DNA of 64,000 nt from Leptidea sinapis (GCF_905404315.1 NC_066312.1:4575001-4639000); one strand, 5' to 3'; positions 46,206 through 58,834 are shown, counted from the stretch's first letter. The notes: generated by a model not told the origin, from the letters alone. Numbers and translations are program-made.

Positions 46206-47089
46206 TGCACATTTATTAATAGTATTAATGTTGTATTTACTACATACTTTGCTACACAATTTAGTCACAAAATTTTAGTGTGAAGTATGTTGCTTATTTT
46301 TTACTAAAGTAGCCCAGTTCGCGGAAAATGAGGAAAATTGTATCTTTTATTCTGGTTCCTGATTTAGGTATTTAGTTAAACTAATGTTTGAAAACCCAGC
46401 TTCACATTTTATACAAATAATAGTATTTTAATAATATTTCTGGTATAAGATTTGCATAAGGGGTTTATTAAATTAAATCTTTATTAAGTTATTTTATACT
46501 TTTCACTTTTTGAAGTCGGTTTTTTTAAACTTAGTATTTCTATTGTTCACTATAAGATTTCGTTGCATTTTACTGTCATTTTTTATAAGTATTTTTTAAA
46601 GTATGTATGGGAAGGCCTCCGAAAGGTTCCGCGTGCCTTAAACATTTATTTTTCCCCTATTTCACGTTCTTGTGAGACACTGAAATATCGTCAATAACGT
46701 TTGTTAGCCATGAATGACAGGTAGCCTAAGACCTACTCATAGGTAAACGGGTTCATAATAATATTTAATATATCTACATAAAAACTCTTAAAAATTAGTA
46801 CATAAACTAAAATAATATCATCCACGTATACAAAAATATTCATAAAATGAAACCCCTGAGCCAAACTATGTCAATTTTTATGGGAACAAATGGCAAACAC
46901 TCTGCATCAAACTAAAGAAGAATCACGAAAATCAGATAATAAATCCCAGCGTGATTGGTGTACATAAATAAAAAAAAAACAATCCAACTAAGAACGTCCT
47001 CCTTTTCGAACTGTAAAAATATACCAATTATTTATATAAATTGCATGTTGAGTGCAGCACAAATAGCTGCATCATACGTGCACCGGATT
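46206..47089. other. No gene seen
   Basis: Nothing supported. A 'ttttgaagtcggtttttt' motif near 46509 is often seen at repeat tails in Lepidoptera. Confidence 0.35.
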
Positions 47090-47205
47090 ACTAGGAACAC
47101 ATAAATACAGAGCTGTATCTCGGAACTAGAATCAATATCGTCAAACCTAGGAATTCTGCGCTCATTGAAATTGAAAGTGCTGCTCCGTATAATAAATCAG
47201 TAGTA
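47090..47205 (-). repeat. rep-D-like copy
   Basis: 'cctaggaattctgcgctcat' followed by 'tgaaattgaaagtgctgc' matches 61040-61110 in reverse and resembles rep-D. Confidence 0.55.
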
Positions 47206-47668
47206 TACATGAATACTTTATCTGTTTTATAAAGTCCTAGTTACTAAAGAGTCGGCATATTTTTTCAAATGGGTGGTAGTATTTGACTTTCAATAAGTGC
47301 TATCATATCCTATTTCGAATAAAATGTTTGAATTTTAGATATTTTGCGATTTTAAACTCCAAACACAATTTTCTCTTTTTCTACTCTTAGATTAAATATA
47401 TGCCTTAAAGAGGAAGGAGGTATAGATTAACAAATTAAACAATCTAGAATAAACCAAAGCAGTTATAGTCACTTACGAATCGTATTCCAATTTTCGATCA
47501 GGTCACGTAACCTGACGCGAGTATAACATATTGTACTCATCCCAAGAAAAGTGCTCAACGCTGCTAGAGAATATTTCACTTCAAAAATCACGATCATGAC
47601 TTGACTTGTACAAAACGTAACTGTTTATTTTTATAAACTTAAATTTTTCAGCATTTTAAGTCAATATA

Positions 47669-49245
47669 CACTAGCCTGCAAAAGTTAGTATCACAATTTT
47701 TAAATAAATTTTTTTTTCTTAACTATAGAAGGTAGAGATATTTTAAGATTAAAAACGTTTTGTTGCAGATTATATAGACTTTAATTCTTAGAAACTAAAA
47801 TTATACATTAGTAACATTTTTAACTTAAAAAAGATAAAACAATGAAAATAGACATTTTTAGTTTAGTGTTAAAAAAATTCAACTAAAATGTATTACATGT
47901 TATTTAATTTTTATTAACTGGTATTGCCTCCTCGAGCTCTGATTACAGCTTCAAGCCGGTTTGGCATACTGAACACTAAGTTTCGGAGCCGATGTTGGGG
48001 AATATTCTCCCATTCTTCTACCAGGGCCTGCTGTAGCGCCCTGAGGGTAGTAGGTGATGGTCTGCGATTTCTGACTAGCCTCCCAAGCTCATCCCACGCG
48101 TGTTCAATCGGGTTGAGATCAGGACTTCTTGATGGCCAAGCCATCATGCTGATACCGACCTCCTGAATATACTCTTGTACGATATGAGCCGTGTGTGGCC
48201 GGGCATTATCATGCATCAGCATTGATCCATCACCCATATTTGCTAAAAACGGCTCTGCATACTCATTGAGAATCTCTTGACCATATCTTTGCCCAGTGAG
48301 GGTGCCATTTTCTATGGCTACTAGCTCTGTGCGACCTTCTGAAGATATGCCAGCCCATACATGTACACTGCCTCCACCGTATTGGACTCTTTCTGAGATG
48401 CAGGCTTGAAGGTATCGCTCACCAGGTCGCCTGTAAGCACTTCGCCTTCCATCAGAAGTGTAAAGGGAGAATCGAGACTCATCTGCAAACAAAATTCTTG
48501 ACCATTCTTCTTCATCCCACTGCATGTGTTTACGGGCGTATCGCAGTCTCGCTACTCGATGCTGTCTCTCGAGTTTTGGGCCACTCGCTGGTCTTCGGGG
48601 TTTCAAATTTGCTTCAGCAAGTCTTCTTCTCACTGTACTATCACTAACGTAGTCCCTCCGGGTCTGAAGTAGCTGTTGCTGGACTTCAACTGCATTTTGG
48701 TGGCGATTTCTTAACACAGTGGAAATAATATAACGATCTTCACGGGCACTGGTACACCTGGGTCTGCCATTACAAGGTCTCCTCAGATGGTGTCCAGTCT
48801 CTTCGTACCTTCGCTTTACCTTCTGGACCGTTCGTACCGTCACACCCACCATTCTTGCAGTGCGACGCATACTGATGCCTAGTTCCAGAAAAGCCATGAT
48901 CCTAGCACATTCTTCAACTGAAAGAGGCATGATAAATAAATGATATGTGCTTTTTAGCATAAATTTTTAAAACAAGACCCATCGATCTTGAAAAAAATTT
49001 AAAACAGAAAGAAAAATTTGAATGGTAAAATTGTAATTCGGAAACGTCCACTTTGAAAAAGGAACGGTTTTGTTTTTGAAGTTTTTTTCAGCCAATTCTT
49101 AAAAGAAGGTTACCGACTATAAATAAAGTTTTTATGTACAAAATTAAATTCTCTTTGGAATCCTTTTTATTTCGAAAGTATATCTTGTGAACTTAAAACG
49201 TTATCCCAATTTTAAAAGTGTGATACATACTTTTGACGGCCAGTG
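47669..49245 (-). mobile_element. Complete Tc1-family transposon, 1577 bp
   Basis: The ends are imperfect terminal inverted repeats of about 35 bp: 47669-47704 starts 'cactagcctgcaaaagttag', and the complement of 49211-49245 starts 'cactggccgtcaaaagtatg'. TA dinucleotides at 47667-47668 and 49246-49247 fit the Tc1/mariner target duplication. One transposase fills the middle. With ends, target site and an unbroken gene, it is the most recent-looking insertion in the window. Confidence 0.92.
47914..48930 (-). CDS. Tc1-family DD34E transposase, intact
   Basis: This cut-and-paste transposase of 338 residues has a typical Tc1 length. I chose the Met at 48930 (MPLSVEECARIMAFLELGIS); an upstream in-frame Met would add 10 residues that do not look conserved. 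Residues 3-46 form a first helix-turn-helix, followed by a GRPR-type basic link (residues 55-58) and a second helix-turn-helix (about 64-110), together a paired-like DNA-binding domain. The catalytic core has D150 (ILFADESRFSL), D241 (MHDNARPHTA) and E276 (SPDLNPIEHAWDELG). Exactly 34 residues separate the last two, the DD34E signature. No stop or frameshift breaks the gene. Its GC content is far above the flanks, consistent with recent arrival. Activity cannot be judged from sequence alone. Confidence 0.95.
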   Translation of the reverse strand: MPLSVEECARIMAFLELGISMRRTARMVGVTVRTVQKVKRRYEETGHHLRRPCNGRPRCTSAREDRYIISTVLRNRHQNAVEVQQQLLQTRRDYVSDSTVRRRLAEANLKPRRPASGPKLERQHRVARLRYARKHMQWDEEEWSRILFADESRFSLYTSDGRRSAYRRPGERYLQACISERVQYGGGSVHVWAGISSEGRTELVAIENGTLTGQRYGQEILNEYAEPFLANMGDGSMLMHDNARPHTAHIVQEYIQEVGISMMAWPSRSPDLNPIEHAWDELGRLVRNRRPSPTTLRALQQALVEEWENIPQHRLRNLVFSMPNRLEAVIRARGGNTS

Positions 49246-49247
49246 TA

Positions 49248-51879
49248 GTTATGGGTCTTTCACCAAAACACGCCACGTACCTACTAGGTTATCACTCACC
49301 ATCACGAAGTGTGGCGTTCCTCCACAGAGCGATATGAAAGCGAAATGAATGAATAGCATGATAGCATGCTTTTTGTATCCCGGTCGATATGATATGGGGA
49401 CCTTCAAAGAGGGTGTTATGTTATAAATGTTATGCATTGTTTACCTAGAAAGTCGGTAACAGAAATTTTAATTTTATTATTCCAGTAATATTCAACAAAC
49501 TTGAGCTAAGTATACTATACTAATGTCAATAAAACTGAAATTTTATACTGAGCATTTAATGTTCATAAAAATAATCAAAAAGGAAGTCAAATCAGCTACT
49601 GCGGTTGTGTTGAGAATCCTATCTCAAAGGTGTCCTCGGATATTAATGCAAACTGAGAAATTAAGTAAGTTAAACCATAACAACCCTTTTGTATGACGCG
49701 TAGCGACACACTGAAGCGGAGACTTAGCGGCTCTCCGCCAAACCACATCGTTTTTTAACTCATGTGGCCAAACCGTCTTCCCGAGTAGCTATCGGACTCC
49801 CGACTGAGTAGTAATTCCACTTTGTATATGTACTGAGAAATAGGAGAAACATTGATAGCGTGTTTCAGACCCGAGAGTCCTATTGGTTGAAAAAGTCTTG
49901 CACTGCGCATGACGCGTTTGTTTTTGTTTTGTTTAGACGATCCTATTGGTTGAGAAACTCTGACCATATGAGTAAATAAAACAGGTACAGAGAGAAAGCT
50001 TCATACAACCACGCAAAATGATTGCAATACTATTATTGATCCGAGGCATGTGTGAGTGTCAACTGGCCGCCTTTTGCGTACGCGTTGAAAGTGGTTATAC
50101 CTGGTGAACCAGTTCGTGGTTATAATCCTTTTGGCTATGGGAAGAGTATGTATTTTTCACCATTTTATTTTTATTGCAAGTTTTACTTAACACTTGCTTG
50201 TGGATTGGTTGGTATGTAGGTATGTAACCGATATCTGATTAACATAAAATATTGTACGCCTGCATAATTTCTGTGGCATTACAATGATATGATATTATAC
50301 ATAATCTTAAATTGCAGTAAAGATTTTCTCTTCAATAGGAAACTCTTCAACCGTTAGTAGGACGGTCACAAAATTTTGTATGTAAGTTTAGTTTTGTAGT
50401 GTAACTTCACTTCTACACGAGGCATTATCAGGAGCTGTTGACTCACCAAATGCAGGAAGGAGACTGCAGCTGCAGGTAGTACTATGTCCTCACGAGGGAA
50501 CTCGTCAACGGCTAGTGTTTAAGTGAAAAAAAGCATTTTTAAATGAAAGATTATCATTAATACATGGTTCTTATTTCTTGCATTCTAGTCTGTCTGTCTT
50601 TAAATGAAATAAATATTAAAAAATATATATCTTTCAAATACCTAAACAAGACGGTAAGATGTAATTTTATAATAATAATAAATTGATTTTGCCTGGTCTT
50701 AAGAAGCTTTACCTCTGTACCATTTAGTTACTCATGAGCTCTTACATTGCGCATGACGTGTTTATTTTATTTACTCAAAAGATATTAAAGTTGGTACCTA
50801 CCAACATATTTGTTCCAGATTTTTGCAATAATGTAAAATGCAGGTAAACTTATACCAAAAGTATTAAGGATAGGAACCGCGTCTAGCAGCGATAGAACAC
50901 AAAACTTAATCCTATTTTTAAATAATTTTTAAAAGACGATGCTATAAATAACTAGAGTTTAAATACATACCCTTAAAGCTTCACTAATGCTTCCATATTA
51001 TTTTTTGTCTTGATTAATATTGTATATTTATTTCCGAACTAATATTATTCAAGTATCTTGACGAATTGTGTTAATATAACCTATGTCTATGTTTAACCTA
51101 GTTCGTAAAGCTTTCAAGAGATGGAGCTAAAAGTAAGCTTTAAATCTGACTTAAAATTTTCGGATTTCTATCTGTAGACCAGTGCCGATTTTTAAAACCA
51201 AAAAAAATAATAGTAGGATGAAACAAATTTGAAATGGAAGATAATATAACAAAAATAAAAGGAAAAATAAATTACAGGCAATCTGAAGGCGGAAAGTGGA
51301 AAATGGGGGGTGATTAAGGGTAAAAAACGGCTTATCTCAAAAAATTTTAAATTTAAATGGCAAAGTTAGTAATAAAAAGATCTACAACTTTTGATTTTAC
51401 AATATCTAGACATAACCTCAAAATTTATGTGAAAAATTCAAAAAACAAAGTTTTTGATTTTTATTTTTATCTTTTTCAAAACTAATTATTTCACGAAATT
51501 TGGTGAAAATATCCCCTTTTATATGTACTGTAATTTATTAGAATTGAAATATTTATTTTTTCACCTTATTTTGACTCAAATTTCGTAAAAAAAAACCCTT
51601 ATTTTCAATCGAAAATTCACCCTTCAAAGTATGAGCTTTTTCAAAAAATTGGTCTGTTTTTTGTTCGTCAAAATCTCTACTTTTTGATAGTGTAAAAAAA
51701 TATATAAATTACAATGGTAAATGTTCGGAAAATTTTAAGCCTATCAGAAGGCGTTTAGAGTAGAGAATTCATACATGTTATTTCATAGCAGCACTATGTG
51801 TTAGAGCGGAAGTTTGCTTTGCTTTTTCAATGGAATATATATGATATAATATACATAAGTTAATTAACAAAAGTAGACC
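49248..51879. other. Mostly unassigned; no supported gene
   Basis: The stretch 49870-49980 carries 'cctattggttgaaaaagtct' and a second 'cctattggttgagaaactct', a diverged tandem pair. 'gcgcatgacgcgtttg' near 49906 has a relative near 50752. A 29-codon frame from 50020 (MIAILLLIRGMCECQLAAFC) is signal-peptide-like but has no support. 51190-51790 is A/T-run-rich. Confidence 0.4.
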
Positions 51880-52440
51880 AAAAAATTATAGTAACATCAG
51901 TATTCTTCGATATGACCCAAGTGTTTGACCACAGAATAGGTAAAAGGGATCTTTTTAAACTGCTCTGTGCTTTTGACTGTGTTTACTTTTAAATTCTTCT
52001 AAATACAGTTGGAAAGAAACTATAGCCATACTTGGACCATTATTCTTTTTATTTTATACCATTGACCTACCGAATATTACAGAAAATAAGTGCGTGTTAA
52101 CAAACTCAAAAATTACGACGTGGTTATAAATGACGAATTAAATAAAGTCGGCAAATGCCGACATTAAATCAACTTTAACCATTTGGTTAGAAAGTATTAA
52201 TATAAATATTAATATTATAAAAAAAAACTGATTTATTTTAAACATTATAATACCATTAATCCGTCACTGAGTAATATAATATACAGTGACATTAAAATTG
52301 ACGAGGCTGAAAATACCAATTCTAAAGTTATTATAATGATTGTAATAATTGGAAAGCTCACGTGCTGCGTGCACTTAAAAAACTTAGCGGATTTACACTA
52401 AAGATATATTTTTTTAGCATTAAAACAAAACACAATATAA
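51880..52440 (+). pseudogene. Heavily decayed jockey-like LINE reverse transcriptase
   Basis: Short matches in shifting frames follow polymerase order: VFFDMTQVFDH (compare FxDxxKAFD), LGPLFFLFYTIDLPNI (compare LGPLLFLIYINDLP), a region like LxxWFxxNxLxxNxxKT, and NWKAHVLRALKKLSG (compare NWxxHxxxxxxKLxS). The catalytic YADD cannot be seen. Many stops and AT-drift indicate an old copy. Confidence 0.6.
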
Positions 52441-52560
52441 TTATGCTAAGAGATGCACATTGCCTCTCAGTGACGTAATAGAACGATCAATAAAACGAAA
52501 CTGTGTTATTGACATTGAAAGTGGGTCACTTTCAAGTCAAGTGCACCGTCCCCGGTCAAA
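52440..52560 (-). repeat. rep-G copy
   Basis: 'ctcagtgacgtaatagaacg' and 'actgtgttattgacattgaa' as in the other rep-G copies. Confidence 0.6.
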
Positions 52561-53204
52561 GTATTTATTCGTTTTTATATATGTTATGCATTGTTAAATT
52601 GCGGAACAGTTAAAAGTGCATGTCAAGATATTTCTGATGATGATCGGAGAAACTCTTGTAGGAATGTGATAAAAACAGAAATAGAGTATTAAGATAGAGC
52701 GGCACTCTACACTTGATGAACTCGTAATAAACCTCCATAACTATGAATTTCTTTAAAAGGTATACAATTATTTATTAATAATTTTCTAATCTCTGCTATC
52801 TTAAATTACTTGGAAAAAAATTCGATAATAAAAGAACGTGTAACATCTTGAAAAAGCTACTGAAATATTGTTTTTCCAACTTATTCTTGCAAGTGTCTGG
52901 ATGATACCAATCATATAATCATATCAATTATGTGAATTAATATTTTGTTACAGTAAACAAATTATTTAATTAGGTACACCATCTTTTAGAGGCAGTTTGC
53001 CCATAGATAAATTCTATAATTATAATATATTTATTGATTTTTAGTTCTTACCGAAAAACAAAATGCTACTTCTGTTATGTCTCAAATAGTTCATAATAAT
53101 TGCAATTTGTGCTAAATCATACTTTGGTTACGTTTTTCTATTCGTAATTCCGACTAGCCTAAAGGTGGGAGTAATTCAGATATAGAATTCACTTTATACA
53201 AAAA
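52561..53204. other. No gene seen
   Basis: AT-rich; no frame, RNA or repeat copy identified. Confidence 0.4.
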
Positions 53205-53800
53205 ATATTGTGGTGAATGTTGCAGGAAGCTGATGGGAGTGGAATATTTGGTTGAAGAATTAATGAATTAGGGAGATCTCTTCTGATCTCTCTCTCTTCT
53301 CTCTCTTAGTGAAACCATTCTCCTCAATTAATTATTGTACATTAATTAATTCAGGCTGTAAATTTATATTTAAAATTTAATACGCAGTAAACAATAAATT
53401 TCCGTTGAATCTCTTCTGATGTCTCTCTCTCTTGGTAAAACCTTTTTCCACACTTAATTATTGTTAATTAATTAATTTAGGTTGTATTTATATATCAAAT
53501 TTAATCCGCAATAAATAATCAATTTTCGTTGAATGGATAGAAAATAACCGCAAACATTTCGTATCGACGAAATATCCGCATGTATACCAGGAGACCATGA
53601 ATCCTAAAGAGATCTATTTCAATTGCAAATCTCAAGTTAAACAGACCGATATTGCAGGCACACACAGTCACAATCAGTACTCACACGTAAAGCAACTCGA
53701 TATTCATGGGTCGATATTCGCAGTTCGTACACTAATAACGACCAATGGCATCCGATTATCTTTACTAGTGATGTGGTAGACATATAGTTTTTATTTCAAA
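53205..53800 (-). repeat. rep-B long copy with internal tandem duplication
   Basis: Complementary to 42573-43035. A segment of about 135 bp is present twice in tandem: about 53273-53408 and 53409-53540, each starting 'ctcttctgat' and ending 'ttgaat'. The frame at 53597-53779 is inside the repeat. Confidence 0.8.
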
Positions 53801-54539
53801 ACTTAATGGATATATTAGATAAATTAAAATTATTATTATTAGATGTAGATGTAGATAAATTTAAATACCTAGGTATAGTTTTGACGATATTGGTATATTA
53901 TTAAGTATTGACTTAGATGTAGAATTAAAATGTTCGTTATTTAACAATAAGAATATAATATTTATTCGCGTGAGAGATAGTGACGATTTTGACGATTACG
54001 CCATTCGACGTTATGAAGAAGATACATATTATATGAAGAAAATTGTGTACTATATCTATAGGTACTATCTAAAAAAAGAAATTTCACCTTTAAAAAAATT
54101 TATTTTTTCTTATGTCTAAGTGGTCTATTTCGTGGTCAAAAATCTTCTTTGGCCAAAGTTTTGAAAATAATTACCTTTTTGTATAAATTAAAATCAGATG
54201 AAATAAAAATAATAACGGAACGCATTGATATTGCTTTGGCACGATGTGACTTTTTAAGATTGGCAAATCAAAATTCAAGATTGCACCTCAAGTGATTATA
54301 TCACCTAACATGAAGTGCTCCCCGAGCACCACGTGCGTTCGTAGTAGAGAAAGTAAGAGTTTAATTGAGGAAATATTCTTCTGGAGTTCATATTTCATAA
54401 TATTATTTTCACAATATTATTATAATTTTTTAGTTTAGTTTAGCTGGGCTATTGACACACTTAGCCTCTTAATTGAAAGTGTATATATGTATATCTATAT
54501 AATATATCATTCAGCCGGACCAGAGACTTGCATTATCTG
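53801..54539. other. No gene seen
   Basis: AT-rich, with an 'agatgtagatgtagata' run near 53840. Nothing assigned. Confidence 0.35.
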
Positions 54540-54680
54540 AAGTTTTTATCCATAAAAGATATGTGGGACGGTGCACTGGACGGGTTACTTTCAGTGTCAA
54601 TAACACAGTCTCGGTTTATTGATCCTTTGATTATGTCACTGAGAAGCAACGATCTGGATGTATCTTGTGTAGGTTGCTGC
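54540..54680 (+). repeat. rep-G copy
   Basis: Nearly the same as 25215-25330 ('gatatgtgggacggtgcact', 'aacacagtctcggtttattg'). Confidence 0.7.
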
Positions 54681-54732
54681 TTAAGATACGAGATAAATTA
54701 CGGGTTAAATATTGGGGGAAGTAAATAATAAT

Positions 54733-54975
54733 ACTATTGACATACTCAGACAAATTACCTTACACCAAAATAGGCAAAGCCTATGCTATGGGGGAGACAA
54801 CGATATATTTAAAATGATATGTATACTTAACCATACATAAATACATATAAGCATCCATGACTCGGAAACAAACATCAATATTCATCATATAAATGTTTGC
54901 ACTCACCGGGACTACACCTGGTACCTGCAGGCACCCGGGACCTATAGCTCAGTAGGCAGGGTCACTAACCACTAT
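54733..54975 (-). repeat. SINE-S1 copy 4
   Basis: Body from 'attgacatactcagacaaat' to 'catcatataaatgtttgcac', followed by part of the tRNA-like head ('ggacctatagctcagtaggc'). Confidence 0.65.
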
Positions 54976-55189
54976 ATAGATTGTCAAAAGTAAAATGGTA
55001 TAAAGTTAACTCATATAATTGTAAACTATTTACATCTAATAGTGAATACAAATAAATGAACAAAACCATAATCAAAAAATCTACTATGTAGCATTAGATC
55101 CAATAAATAACATTCGAAATTTATTAAATATGAATTTACCCATCAATTTCACGAAGAGAACAACAGTCAGAAAATAAGTTACTTTGGCA

Positions 55190-56170
55190 TTATAAAGACT
55201 AGGAATACATAAACTCATCTAGGTGTTGGATGTTGTATATTGTGATGTTTGAAGAGCTAACGAAGTATAAAGTGATCGTTACCGAGCACTTAATAATACT
55301 ATCAATCTTAACAAACTTATTAACATTTTGTAACAAAAAGAGACACAAATGGCCACTAAAATAAACTGTTAACAAATTCTTACAAAACAACTTTTTCTGT
55401 TACGAAGAGAAGGAAAAACAACACCGTAAACTTCTTTTTCCTTCTCTTCCAAAAAGAAATAAATGTAAACATATGAAGGAAATCTACCAAGTTACAGGAT
55501 ATTGCAATTGTGGTCGTGTGCGGATATTACAAAATTGGCGTGAGCATGAGACCTCGCGACAGAAGTGGAAACTACTTCAAGGCGAGGTTTAAATCATTCT
55601 TCAATGAGAAATAGAAATATTGGAAAGGTGGTAATTAGCCAGATGATTCACTAGCTCTTAGACCATGTTTGTAGTGTTTGGCAAACAAGGATGCAAGATA
55701 TGATACAAATGACGTCACATCTTGCATCTTGTACTCTCGCAACGCTACTGCTCTGTTTAAAGGTCAGAAGTGAGCTACAATACATCACAGTTAGCCTTTG
55801 TAGATGATGTGTGCCTGGTACAAGATACTCTTTCTAGCGTTCTACGTTCCCCTATCGGGGTTTTCAGATGTACGGAGAGGAATTCTTCTTACTTTTTACA
55901 CGGTTTTTATCAGCTTTACCTGTATTTATGTTTGTTTGTAACCGATAATTTTAAATTTCAACAAATTATCTTTACAACCAAAGCGTGTTTTTTAGTTTTT
56001 AAACTATTTTTATTTACACTTACTTACACTAACTTTACTTTAACGGATAGACAAGCTAAGCGTGCGAGAGTGAACATCTCTAACGGGGATACAGCAAGAT
56101 AGAAAATGTAAGCGATTTTTTTATTACTGTAACCGATTCTGACTGTCAAGTCGTAAACAGACAGTTTCGT
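55190..56170 (+). repeat. rep-C long copy 2
   Basis: Direct partner of 30890-31760, about 24 kb away. The palindromic core is at 55687-55699 and 55719-55730. The 110-codon frame at 55770-56102 lies inside it and is not a gene. Confidence 0.75.
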
Positions 56171-57639
56171 TTGGCATTAGCTTATATTTTGGTTTGGTTT
56201 AGCCTTGTGTCTAATGCTCTAAATAAATAAAGTAAACAATCAATGTAATTTGTCAGAAATGTGTCAAATGTCAATAATTGTTACTTGTCAATTATTTATA
56301 TGTAAATTATAATAATAATCTTACGTTCAGGACGTTTTTCCTGGTTAGGGTACCCCTCCGCATCGTCTCATAATGAACTTCGTTCCAATAAAGTGAGAAG
56401 AACATCTTAACTGAAATACAGCAAGAAAGAAAAGGATGTCAAACTTGTTAACATTTTAATAAAACTAACAATGTGACAAAGTAACAACTGTAACATTGAA
56501 TATATTTTTTAAATAATACTTGCTGTGTATTTATTTTAAAAACAAAATTAAAGTAAAAACAAGTATTTTATACAATTTTTATATTCTTTTCTGTATTTTT
56601 CTGAGTAAAATTAAAAAAAAAAACACTATCATTTTAATTTAATTGAAAATTTAAAACTCAATTTTAAACGAATATATTACTGGACTAAGACTCATTAGTG
56701 CGGAAGTCGACTTTGCTAACTTTACAGGAGAGAGTAAAATTAAATCCCAAATTGATCGCGAAATATTGCGACAAAAAAGCAACTCGTAAATTATTTCTAT
56801 TTCTTTAGTTGATTACAGTATTACGTTTGGTTGAAGAATGAATAAGCGAAGAAAAAAATGATCTACTGTAAAAATTTCAATACCTACAAATGTGATATAT
56901 AATGTGCCATATGTCAAACTATTGTAGCTATGACACTATAACTACTTCTTACATTTATACATTTGTTAGAAATGTCGAAAAAAGTGAGTCCATATTATCC
57001 ATACCTGTGTATTAATCATTATTCAATTAAATCTTTGTATATTCAAGACTGTTTCTATTCAAAAGACCTAACAATTAAGTTTGTTAAACTACAAAATACT
57101 AATAGAAAATCAACAAAACGCTTAAAAATAAAAGACCAACCGTGGGAAGCCGTGACGGACGGCTAGTATTGTATAATTTAAATATTTTCTGTAATATCCA
57201 ATGTGAATGTGGCAATAGCCATTGTGTTGTCAGTGTTGGATAAAATATGTTTTCTATTGTATTTTACATATAAAGTGTTTGAAATCAAAATATGTTATTA
57301 CATTTCAAAAGATAAGACTTAGTAAATAAATACTGTTTACTAATTCTGTTTTTTTTTCTATTGAATTTAACTTATGCAAACCAACTTTTGCATGCAAACA
57401 AACTTACTAAATATACCTTACTGTATTAAGTAATTTTGAAATAACAAAAATAAAAACGCATTTTACCAAACTCTTTGTAAACAACCTTTTGTATCAAAAT
57501 TGTTTACGCGAGTAAATTTTTGTCACGGAATCAGTTTTTAACGTATTTTTATTATAGTTAGTTCTAAGAAGAATTATTAAAATTTAAACTTAACTGAAAT
57601 GTAATTAAAAGAGGAACCGGCGCTAAAATTAAACATGCT
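56171..57639. other. No gene seen
   Basis: AT-rich. A 67-codon plus-strand frame (56963-57166) has no motif. Confidence 0.4.
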
Positions 57640-57905
57640 TTGATAATTTATACGTCTATTATATATCGTTATAGATAGAGCCTGTTCCTGCTAGACAAGG
57701 GATGGAAACAGGCCAGGTTTATAACTTTATTATGCGTGACAAGCTCCGCCTTACACTCGCGCTTTGTATCTTGTATGTCACTTTGTATTAGAGTGTGTGC
57801 ATTGCTCAAAATAGAGGTTAACTGCCAACCTCAATATTTTTCGAAGTTTTCGCAGCTGTCACTTCCCATCTAGACGTAATAAATGATCTAAGTAAACATG
57901 TTTTA
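57640..57905 (+). repeat. MITE-J copy 3, both terminal repeats present
   Basis: Left 'gataatttatacgtcta' and right (complement) 'gatcatttattacgtcta' are terminal inverted repeats. The body includes 'ggaaacaggccagg' and 'gacaagctccgccttacact'. Confidence 0.65.
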
Positions 57906-57959
57906 TAAAGTTAATATCAAACACGTGTGCAAGCCACAACTAAGATATTTAAAATTTAA

Positions 57960-58600
57960 ATTTCGCTGAATTAAGATCGAGGTGTGTGACGTATGTCGTG
58001 ACGAACGTTGTGGCTCCAACACTGTCGTCTATTGAATATATCTCCGACCGATCCATGTTCTCCTGGTACACTTGATTAGAAGATATAACATTCTAATCCT
58101 AATCTAATGCGAAATGTTTTTGGTGTCTTTGTTTTTTGTATTTAACGCTTTATTTATTCAACCGATCAACAGGATTTTTTTTACGCAAATTGTTAGGGAT
58201 TTGAAAATAGCACAGACATCATTGTATCCCGATTTTGTGAAATTTGATTTGATTTAATGACTGTAAAATAACTTATCTTGACTGACTGGCAGAGAGCGGA
58301 GTGGAGCCCACTGGAGTAGGCTAAGATTAGGCTGCGAGGTAAGACAGGGTTTGTGGCATTATTATCGCTAAGCGGAGTAAAGTACAATATTCTAAAGCAT
58401 AAAATTATATCAGCTTAACCAAATAAACAATAATAAAGTAATAAACCTACATATCGTAGTAAACTGTAGGTTAGTATAATCAATCACGTTAAAAGGAGCT
58501 GAAACAACCATCTATCCTGCTCTACTCTACTCCTCACACACAGTCCCAACTCTATGTAACTCATGCGACCCTGCTACAAAATGTTCTGAAAAATTTTAAC
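57960..58600 (+). repeat. rep-H copy 2
   Basis: Direct partner of 23050-23810 (see there), with an indel between the two halves. Confidence 0.75.
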
Positions 58601-58699
58601 ATTGAAAGGTTACAAAATATTAAAAATATTTCGCAATATGAATGAAGTCTCAGGACAACTTTTTTATTTTTCAAATATATTTATTAATGTTGCTGTTGA

Positions 58700-58770
58700 A
58701 ACTATGCGACTTCTGAAAAAAAAAGTGTGTGCGTGTGTAATCTTAACGCGCGATTGATTACCTTAGGAAT
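58700..58770 (+). repeat. Repeat scrap ('gtgtgcgtgtgtaatcttaa')
   Basis: Matches 61350-61400 ('gtgtctgcgtgtaatcttta', 'cgcgcgattga'). Confidence 0.5.
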
Positions 58771-58834
58771 AATTAACAGACGCATTAATATATAACATTA
58801 AATAAAGCCGTGTTACCAACTAAACACTCACGTA

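Noticed and set aside
50020..50109. Short signal-peptide-like frame (MIAILLLIRGMCECQLAAFC)
   Set aside because: Only 29 codons, with no clear splice donor or partner exon.
55770..56102. 110-codon plus-strand frame
   Set aside because: Lies within rep-C, and the matching long copy is not open in the same way.
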